This document shows, piece by piece, positions 56,567 to 62,561 of a stretch of DNA of 64,000 nucleotides. The notes below the pieces were generated by a model. The model searched no databases. It was not told where the DNA came from and saw only the letters and a list, made by a program, of their open reading frames with translations. This DNA is from Flavobacterium marginilacus. Lineage in GTDB: Bacteria > Bacteroidota > Bacteroidia > Flavobacteriales > Flavobacteriaceae. The translations under genes were made by a program, and so were the position numbers. The DNA is taken from contig NZ_CP113975.1 in NCBI RefSeq assembly GCF_026870155.1, positions 1,736,001-1,800,000 on the forward strand. Direction: 5' to 3'. Position 1 is the first letter of the stretch, and each line of letters starts with the position of its first letter.

Positions 56567-57067
56567 TTATTTTTCGATATCTAAACTATAAAACTCTCCG
56601 AAATCTTTGCATTTTATAAATATTTCGTTTGGCAAGCCATTTTTTAAATTTACGACTGTTACTGCGTTGCAATCGCAATTATCTTTTTTATTGTATGCAA
56701 AATATAGTTTCCCATTTTCTAATTTGTCTGGAATTTCATAACTCATACTTAATCCATAATTTCCATAATACGTGTTATTTTGATTGAAAATCAGTATTCT
56801 AGTTGTTGCTCTATGTGATAAACCCCAGAACCAAATGGAGTTCATCACTTTGAATGTTTTTCCATTTTTTGTTTTTACTTTTCCTAAATATGTTAAGTGA
56901 GTTTCGGTTCCTCCTTTTTTTGACCATTTACCAAAGGTATAAGTCTTATTGGGAAGATTACTTCTAAGAACTGTTTGTTGTATCGAATTGTCATTTGTTT
57001 GTCCTTTAGAAATCATGGAAACAAATAACACTAAGAATTGTGTAATATATTTTTTGTGCTGTCTCAT
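56567..57067 (-). CDS. Cassette gene A: exported protein of unknown function
   Basis: 166 residues with a signal peptide (MISKGQ-T). The rest is a beta-rich domain with Trp/Tyr residues (SIWFWGLSHRATTRILIFNQ, GLSMSYEIPDKL) and a CDCNAVTVVNLKNG loop with a Cys-Asp-Cys. No family recognised. It sits alone between palindromes, in the same orientation as the other cassette genes. Confidence 0.8.
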   Translation of the reverse strand: MRQHKKYITQFLVLFVSMISKGQTNDNSIQQTVLRSNLPNKTYTFGKWSKKGGTETHLTYLGKVKTKNGKTFKVMNSIWFWGLSHRATTRILIFNQNNTYYGNYGLSMSYEIPDKLENGKLYFAYNKKDNCDCNAVTVVNLKNGLPNEIFIKCKDFGEFYSLDIEK

Positions 57068-57073
57068 AAAATT

Positions 57074-57140
57074 ACTGCCTACCTCCTGGGGCTACAAGAG
57101 GTTTGGGGTTAAATTAAGCCTTATTTTCGGATTTACCTAA
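57074..57140 (-). repeat. attC-like palindrome R2, left half only
   Basis: ACTGCCTACCTCC then GGGGCTACAAGAGGTTTGGGG and TTAAATTAAGCC match the left halves of the palindromes at 58122 and 59820 (CTACAAGAGGTTTGGG, TTAAATTAAG). The right half (CCCAAATC...GTTAGC) is missing, and about 80 bp on lies a group II intron end. Confidence 0.6.
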
Positions 57141-57221
57141 AATTTCCCAGATACCTCCAAGAAATTGGATTAGGAAAGTTTACTTTAGCCTAATCTTAAA
57201 GTAAATTATGGATAGCCCAAA

Positions 57222-57324
57222 AGGTGTAAAGAGCTTTTGGATGATGATTTGCGAACCGCCGAGTAAGCTCGGTGGTGTGAGAGGCGCACTCCGTCCCTTT
57301 AGAGGCGGAGCCGTCTACTCGATT
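57222..57324 (+). mobile_element. Group II intron 3' end remnant (domains V-VI)
   Basis: The segment GAACCGCCGAGTAAGCTCGG, then TGGTGTGAGAGGCGC, CTCCGTCCCTTTAGAGGCGGAG and CTACTCGATT (57315-57324), follows the typical 3' end of Bacteroidota group II introns: a short hairpin, the conserved GGTGTGAGAGG, a second hairpin and CTACTCGAT. No reverse transcriptase gene is present, so only the tail of the intron remains. It ends at the stop codon of the next cassette gene (57323). Confidence 0.7.
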
Positions 57325-58099
57325 AGAGGTCGTTGTTTCCGCGCATTTTCATTTCATTTTTATATTCTTCTCTATAATTTCCATTTTCATCAAACTTGCT
57401 TTCGAATTGTCTGTAACTTATATTTCCCAAAAAGGCATTTGATTTATTGTTTCCCATAGAAAGCCGTAATTGGGTTTTATAATTCCCTTTAAAAATGGGC
57501 ACTAATGTTATGGCTATTTCTTTTGGGGGCAAAATGATAGTCCCAACTCCATTTCCACACATATAGACAAATCTTTCTTGTATAGGTTTCCATTTACCCA
57601 ATTTATTTTTCGCTTCCAAAATCAAAGGAATTCTATCTCCAAAACCAATTGCAATTGTATCTTTAGTTCTGTTTCTTAATAGAGCAGTATAAAAATTATT
57701 AATTTTTTTAGAGCTTATTTGAATTTCAACTTTTTGCTCTTTCATAAATGAATAACGATTTTTTTTGTCCCATTCAATATAATATTCTGCGTTTGGACGT
57801 TGTCGCTTTTCAATTTTTGTACCTTTCTTTCTATTCTGGGGAAATTCAGCAATTGAAAAAGCTTCTATCCCTAATGATATAGAATCTTTCAATTTTCCTA
57901 TATAGTTAAAATTGTAGTTTGCTGTAGAAATCCAAGTTGGATTTTCTTCATCAAAAAGTGACCCATACTTAATATTTCTTGGATTTGTTACTGTAGGAAA
58001 AATTGTTACTGGTTCGCTTTTCGGCACGACCTTTTTTACTTCATCTTTGCATCCAAAAAACAACAATAAAACAGATAATATTAGATATGATTTTTTCAT
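57323..58099 (-). CDS. Cassette gene B: lipoprotein of unknown function
   Basis: 258 residues with a lipobox LLLFFGC-K at residue 17. It contains basic RKKGTKIEKRQRPNAEYY near 92-109 and later PLILEAKNKLGKWKPIQERF; no family recognised. Flanked by palindrome R2/intron relic downstream and palindrome R3 upstream. Confidence 0.8.
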   Translation of the reverse strand: MKKSYLILSVLLLFFGCKDEVKKVVPKSEPVTIFPTVTNPRNIKYGSLFDEENPTWISTANYNFNYIGKLKDSISLGIEAFSIAEFPQNRKKGTKIEKRQRPNAEYYIEWDKKNRYSFMKEQKVEIQISSKKINNFYTALLRNRTKDTIAIGFGDRIPLILEAKNKLGKWKPIQERFVYMCGNGVGTIILPPKEIAITLVPIFKGNYKTQLRLSMGNNKSNAFLGNISYRQFESKFDENGNYREEYKNEMKMRGNNDL

Positions 58100-58121
58100 A
58101 GGTGTGGTTTTTTACAATGAC

Positions 58122-58254
58122 CGCTAACGTGTTGCTACTACAGCGGGTTTGGGGTTAAATTAAGTCTTATTTTCAGATTTGCCTAAACTTTAAAATACAA
58201 GACCATTTTTTAAATTAAGCCAATTGCCCAAATCTCTTGTAGCAAGTGTTAGCA
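58122..58254 (-). repeat. attC-like palindrome R3
   Basis: About 133 bp, imperfect inverted repeat. The left end CGCTAACGTGTTGCTAC...GGGTTTGGG pairs with CCCAAATCTCTTGTAGCAAGTGTTAGC on the right (ends 58253). The right end lies 9 bp after the stop of the next gene on the - strand. The middle is AT-rich and unpaired. Layout: stop, 9 bp, palindrome, next gene. Confidence 0.75.
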
Positions 58255-58572
58255 GTCGTACCTTATTTTATTTCGTTGTATTTTTTCAAAAAATCATTTA
58301 GTTTAGTTTCGTCAATTGTAAAGTCTTTATTGATAACGTTATTTTCTGCTAATGCAAAAATCAATTGATTTCTACCGATTATTTTTCCGTTTGAGAAAGT
58401 CTTATTCTGAGGAATGAATGTAATGATGTTTGAAAATTTTCCATCTCCAAGTGAAGAAATATCTCCTGATATAATTTCCACATTTTTTAACGTAGAAATT
58501 GAGAAATGATTTCCTTCTTTTTTATAATTAAATGCATTTTGATTATTCAGTATAATATTTTCTTTGGTGGAT

Positions 58573-59553
58573 TCAACATATAAATGCAACAGTATTCAAT
58601 TTATTGATTTTTTCGGCGAAAATTTCATTAGGTGTTTTATAGCCAAATCTTTTTCTGGGTCTGTTGTTTAATGTATTAACTACTGTTTTTATTTGTTGTT
58701 CTTCGATGTTTTCAAAGTTAGATTTTTTAGGAAAATATTGTCTTATTAATCCGTTTAAATTTTCATTGGCTCCTCGTTCCCAGCTATGGTAGGGTTTGGC
58801 AAAATAATAATCGATATCTAAATCTTCTGCAATGGCCCGATGATTGGCAAATTCCTTTCCATTATCCGAAGTAATGGTCTTGATTATTGGTTTCCAATCT
58901 TTCAATAATTCAATTGTTTTCTGCTGTATTGCACTAGCTTCTTTGCTTTCTACTTTTCCCATAAAAAGTATTCCAGAGGCTCTGTCATTGATAGTTAGTA
59001 ACGCTCCTTTGTGATTCTTACCAATGACCAAATCAATCTCTAAATCGCCCAATCTACTTTTCTTTTCTACAATCTTTGGACGCTCGCTAATATCGACCCT
59101 ACCAATAATAAGTCCTCTTTTATCCTTTAAATGTCCTCTTTTTTTATACTTTTTACCCTTGGTCCTAAGATGTTTATATAAGAGTCCTCCTTTGCGTTTA
59201 TTTTCCCAAATATATTGATAGATTCTTTCTTTAGAAACCATTGCTCTTTTGTCAATTTTTGCTCTGCCAACAATTTGTTCAGGACTGTAATCTTGCTTTA
59301 AATAAAACAAAATATTTGCTTCAACTTCTGAGGTTAAAGTGCATTTTTTGATCTTAACCTTATGCCTGTTTAAAGCTTTTTTATCCGCCAAAACAGCTTT
59401 ATAAACACCACTTCTTTGATCAGAATTACGTTTTATTTCTCGAGAAATAACTGATTTGTTTTTATCTACCAATTCAGCAATTTCGGAAATACTGATACCG
59501 GCATTTCTATATACTTCTATTTTGTATCTTTGTTCTAACGTTAAATGTGCCAT
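58573..59553 (-). CDS. IS30-family transposase
   Basis: 326 residues with the IS30 helix-turn-helix start (HLTLEQRYKIEVYRNAGIS) and the DDE integrase core: Asp in GDLEIDLVIG, Asp in TITSDNGKEF and Glu in WERGANENLNG. Its last two codons and stop (ATATGTTGA in - sense) lie beyond the element, inside the target gene. Confidence 0.92.
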   Translation of the reverse strand: MAHLTLEQRYKIEVYRNAGISISEIAELVDKNKSVISREIKRNSDQRSGVYKAVLADKKALNRHKVKIKKCTLTSEVEANILFYLKQDYSPEQIVGRAKIDKRAMVSKERIYQYIWENKRKGGLLYKHLRTKGKKYKKRGHLKDKRGLIIGRVDISERPKIVEKKSRLGDLEIDLVIGKNHKGALLTINDRASGILFMGKVESKEASAIQQKTIELLKDWKPIIKTITSDNGKEFANHRAIAEDLDIDYYFAKPYHSWERGANENLNGLIRQYFPKKSNFENIEEQQIKTVVNTLNNRPRKRFGYKTPNEIFAEKINKLNTVAFIC

Positions 59554-59667
59554 CTATTTTGAGTGTTGCAACCCAAAGATATGATGATTTTTTCGCCAAC
59601 TCTAGTGTTATTCTTTTGACCTAGGTCAAAAGAATAACACTAGAGTTTTTTTTCACGTTGCATTTAT
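58580..59667 (-). mobile_element. IS30-family insertion sequence
   Basis: About 1.09 kb, bounded by inverted 11-bp ends ATAAATGCAAC (58580-58590 on +) and GTTGCATTTAT (59657-59667 on +). The target is gene C. A TA duplication is possible from the reconstruction. The end adjacent to the transposase start contains the 50-bp palindrome at 59598. Confidence 0.8.
59598..59647. repeat. Perfect 50-bp palindrome
   Basis: AACTCTAGTGTTATTCTTTT then GACCT, and its exact inverse without spacer (centre between 59622 and 59623). Just after it (+) are eight T. It lies inside the IS30, 45 bp before the transposase start. It may be a transcription barrier that protects the transposase from outside transcription, or the footprint of a terminal end joined to itself. 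Confidence 0.85.
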
Positions 59668-59819
59668 TACTTGAATCTAAGTTTATCAAACTTCACATCT
59701 GTTATATTTTGTTCTTGTTGTGCAGATACTGCTTGAAAAGTAAGCATCAGAAAAATAAAAAGGATTTTAAAAGATTTCATATTTATTTGGTTTTTATAAA
59801 TTATATTGGTCTGGTATGA

Positions 59820-59954
59820 CTGCTAACGTCTTGGCGCTACAAGAGGTTTGGGATTAAAGATGCGAGTTTTTTCCATTATGCACAAATTTCCTAAGTACAA
59901 AACCATTTTTAAATTCAGCCCGATGCCCAAATCTCTTGTAACGGCTGTTAGCAG
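59820..59954 (-). repeat. attC-like palindrome R4
   Basis: About 135 bp, the best preserved. Left CTGCTAACGTCTTGGCGCTACAAGAGGTTTGGG (59820 on) against right CCCAAATCTCTTGTAACGGCTGTTAGCAG (ends 59954). The two arms differ by an unpaired stretch (GTCTTGGCGC against AGCC), the asymmetry expected of single-strand recombination sites. Its right end lies 9 bp after the stop of the next - strand gene. Confidence 0.8.
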
Positions 59955-59962
59955 TAGTAGTT

Positions 59963-60655
59963 TTATCTGTCTTCTCGTAAAGGGTCTATATTTGTTAATG
60001 GTTCAAAAGTCAAAAGTTTTATAGGTTGTTTTTTACCAATATTTTCCTTTGTGTAATTTTTACGCCCACTTCCTTCATAGGTTTCTTTTATTCCTGTCAA
60101 TAAATTAATATCTGTAATATATTGTTCAGGATTAGGAACTTGATATTCGTTGCTTGTAGCTCCAATTAATTCAAAATCATTTTTTTTAAGACCAAAATAA
60201 TAAGAATATTGTGTTCTTAATGTGCCTCCTGAAGAGAAAATAATTCCTAATGTGTTTTTTCGTTTTGTCAAATTCGAGTAAGCATCTGTCCCTTGTATTC
60301 CCCAATTACAAGTTCCAAAAATAGTAGATGTTTCAATTATTTTCTCATATCCTTTAGATTGTTTATTTAGTAAAACAATAAGTTTTTTGGGAAAGTAAAT
60401 TGAATCTCCAAAACAAATAGTGTCGTTTTTTAAAATGACTGCTTTTTTTGATTTCAATACAAATGCAATATCATCAATCTTATCTTTATTAAAATCGCAA
60501 GAAATACTATCTGTTACTTCCATATTCTGAGGAATAAAAACTTTCCAATTAGTAGTTTTTGTCGATTCAACTTTGTTTTCTGATTTATTAAAATTGCAAG
60601 AAGTTAGTAATAAGCAACTCGCGATAATTTTTAATTTAAAGACTATTTTTTTCAT
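59963..60655 (-). CDS. Cassette gene D: lipoprotein of unknown function
   Basis: 230 residues with a lipobox LLTSC-N (Cys at 20). The domain has the VCBS/FG-GAP-like phrase CDFNKDKIDDIAFVLKSKKA near 53-72, and the C terminus reads LLTFEPLTNIDPLREDR. No precise family. Between palindrome R4 and the split palindrome at 62245. Confidence 0.78.
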   Translation of the reverse strand: MKKIVFKLKIIASCLLLTSCNFNKSENKVESTKTTNWKVFIPQNMEVTDSISCDFNKDKIDDIAFVLKSKKAVILKNDTICFGDSIYFPKKLIVLLNKQSKGYEKIIETSTIFGTCNWGIQGTDAYSNLTKRKNTLGIIFSSGGTLRTQYSYYFGLKKNDFELIGATSNEYQVPNPEQYITDINLLTGIKETYEGSGRKNYTKENIGKKQPIKLLTFEPLTNIDPLREDR

Positions 60656-60719
60656 AGGTTATTGAATTCTCCTCATTTTTGGGACTATTCTAACTAACGT
60701 TTTTGTAAATATCTAAAAA

Positions 60720-62096
60720 CTAAATTGTTACAAAGTTAAAATCATCGACTTTGAATTGATGTTTTTCCATTTGTTTTTGTATTCTTCTTTGTACCGCTAG
60801 TTTTCTTTTTTCGTCTAAATATAAGTAATTTTCCGGATTATAGTAGGAGGTGTTTTTTACAATCATATTCCAAATGATTATACCTAATTTTCTTGCTGTT
60901 GCGCTTATGGCAGATACTCTTCCTTTTCGAAAATTAATTCGATGAAAAAAGTCTCTCAGAGGTGTTGATTCTTTTAAATTTCCGATGGCATTGGCAGCAT
61001 TCCTCAGGGCTATTTTCAAGCGGTTACTCCCTTTTGGCACGCGAGAACTGAGTACTTTTCCGCCACTTATTTTATTGTTCGGAGTAAGTCTGAGCCAGCT
61101 TGCAAATTGTTTGGCTGTACCGAATTTTTTAATCCCTTCTAACCCCACTTCGCTCATTAATGTAAGTAAGGTTTGATGGCTGAATCCTTCTATCTTTAAT
61201 AAATCTACTCCTTCGAAGTATTGATAGCCAATGAGGTTTAAATCAATATTTTTAGGTGTATTTTTATTAACTCTTTTATGAACTTTCGGATCCGTGTAAT
61301 GTTGCTTTTTATTGTTGCTGCTGTCAATCTGGTCTTGAAGTAATTTTTTTATTTCTATATCGCAGTCTTTGATCTGATTTTGCAGATTTTGATACATCTG
61401 GTATTCCTGCTTTAGGGCAAATAGATAATCTTTACGGCCGTTGCTTTGGAGTGCTTTTTGCATTTCTGCTTCACTTTTTTTACAGTTTCCGTTTCTCAGG
61501 GAGGCTAATTTCTGAGAATCAGTTTCGCCATTACAAATGGCTTCTATCATCTTAAGTCCTGTCAAACCACAAATATCTTTAACAATTATATCCAGACGAA
61601 GGTTGAGTAAACGAAGGTATTTTTGCATTTTCTTGCTTGTGTCAGCAGCAACATCAATTAAACCGGCTCTGTGTCGGCAATAAGTTCGGAGTTGTTCAGT
61701 TTGTAAATCTGGCAAAAAACTTCCAGATAATAGGCCTATGGAATGTAATTTTTGTATCCATTGGCAGTCTTGTACATCGGTTTTCTTTCCTTTGATGTTT
61801 TTGGTAAATTTTCCATTGCACAATATCACTTGAAAACCATCGTTTATCAAAACAGCATATAATGCTTGCCAATAAGTGCCTGTACTTTCCATTGCTACAG
61901 TTTGGATGCCATTTCCTTTGAGCCAATCTGATATTGCTTTGAGGTCTTCATTATAAACACCAAACTCTCTTACGTGTTCTTCTTTTTGACCAATAGCTAC
62001 AAAATGACTCCTGCTTCCGATGTCTATTCCTGCTGCTTGAGGATTGACAATCTCCATCAAAATTTGATTTTGTTCTTTCATTCTGATTCTGAACAT
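60720..62096 (-). CDS. IS110-family transposase (DEDD), copy 1
   Basis: 458 residues. The N-terminal DEDD_Tnp part has AGIDIGSRSHFVA, MESTGTYWQAL and KKTDVQDCQW. The C-terminal Tnp20 part has IEGFSHQTLLTLMSEVG, then FASWLRLTPNNKISGGK with a serine. It is identical to the copy at 62582. Confidence 0.93.
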   Translation of the reverse strand: MFRIRMKEQNQILMEIVNPQAAGIDIGSRSHFVAIGQKEEHVREFGVYNEDLKAISDWLKGNGIQTVAMESTGTYWQALYAVLINDGFQVILCNGKFTKNIKGKKTDVQDCQWIQKLHSIGLLSGSFLPDLQTEQLRTYCRHRAGLIDVAADTSKKMQKYLRLLNLRLDIIVKDICGLTGLKMIEAICNGETDSQKLASLRNGNCKKSEAEMQKALQSNGRKDYLFALKQEYQMYQNLQNQIKDCDIEIKKLLQDQIDSSNNKKQHYTDPKVHKRVNKNTPKNIDLNLIGYQYFEGVDLLKIEGFSHQTLLTLMSEVGLEGIKKFGTAKQFASWLRLTPNNKISGGKVLSSRVPKGSNRLKIALRNAANAIGNLKESTPLRDFFHRINFRKGRVSAISATARKLGIIIWNMIVKNTSYYNPENYLYLDEKRKLAVQRRIQKQMEKHQFKVDDFNFVTI

Positions 62097-62245
62097 TTAA
62101 ATTAAAAAAATACTCAAAGAGGAAGTTCTTTCGGATAAATAAAATATTCTAATCGGGGTTACAAAAAAAATGTACCACCACTGGAGGTATCACACACTTC
62201 CCAACCAGGATTACACTCGTGCTATTACGCAACAGTTTACAAATC
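62097..62245 (-). ncRNA. Candidate bridge RNA region of IS110 copy 1
   Basis: IS110-family elements carry a bridge RNA in the noncoding end next to the transposase start. Here about 150 bp upstream of the transposase is noncoding, while only about 20 bp lies downstream, so the RNA would be encoded here. It includes a possible hairpin around ACCTCCAGTGGTGG. The exact RNA is not resolved. Confidence 0.4.
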
Positions 62246-62306
62246 GGCCTTGCAATGAGCGTAGCTAATTTATGTTTTTTTGATTTTTTATGCAATGGCC
62301 GTTAGC
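62245..62306 (-). repeat. attC-like palindrome R5a, right part, split by IS110
   Basis: CGGCCTTGCAATGAGCG ... TGCAATGGCCGTTAGC. Its missing left end CTAACG is at 60694-60699, on the other side of the IS110 copy. Arms GCTAACGGCC-TTGCA and its inverse pair well. Confidence 0.6.
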
Positions 62307-62341
62307 TTCGGGAGGTAAGGCAGGCGGACTATGAGGGATTA

Positions 62342-62478
62342 CAGCTAACGTTTCGCGGCTATGCGAAGTGCCTTCTCTTTGCCGCTTCACTAATAATAGC
62401 TAAAATAGCCAAATTTTTCAATTTGTACTATTTTATCCAAAAAAAGCGGAAGGCATTTCTCATAGCCGCTGTTGGGAG
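62342..62478 (-). repeat. attC-like palindrome R5
   Basis: CAGCTAACGTTTCGCGGCTATGCGAAGTGCCTTC (62342 on) pairs with GAAGGCATTTCTCATAGCCGCTGTTGGGAG (ending 62478). Only 35 bp separate it from R5a and it encloses or borders no gene. R4 and R5 share only the end words, not the arm sequences. Confidence 0.7.
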
Positions 62479-62561
62479 TAGTTACTGACTTATACACAAT
62501 CCATATTTTAATCAGTAACGGAGTTGGATAGACTACTCCTGTCTTTTTCTTCTAACTAACG

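Larger units (their letters stand above)
58263..59780 (-). pseudogene. Cassette gene C, split by an IS30 element
   Basis: On the - strand an N-terminal part (59780-59668) has a signal peptide, MKSFKILFIFLMLTFQAV, and ends ...DKLRFK. After the IS (59667-58580) the C-terminal part (58579-58263) continues YVESTKENIIL ... NDFLKKYNEIK. Joining AAG-T with AT-GTT gives an in-frame K-Y-V-E, so the ancestral gene of about 140 residues is fully recoverable. It encodes a small exported protein of no known family. The TTG at 58589 is only an apparent start. Confidence 0.82.
60700..62246 (-). mobile_element. IS110-family element, copy 1
   Basis: Boundaries inferred from the target: left flank CTAACG (60694-60699), right flank CGGCCTTGCA (from 62245). 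Removing the element with one CG copy rejoins CTAACGGCCTTGCA, which pairs with TGCAATGGCCGTTAGC at 62291-62306. The length is about 1.55 kb, normal for IS110. It has no obvious terminal inverted repeats. Confidence 0.7.

Noticed and set aside
58573..58589. TTG at 58589 as a real start of a 108-residue gene
   Set aside because: The codon lies within the IS30 end; the gene is the 3' part of one split by the insertion.
60985..61176. Small + strand frames inside the IS110 transposase, seen twice
   Set aside because: They are antisense to a conserved transposase and are repeated only because the element is duplicated.
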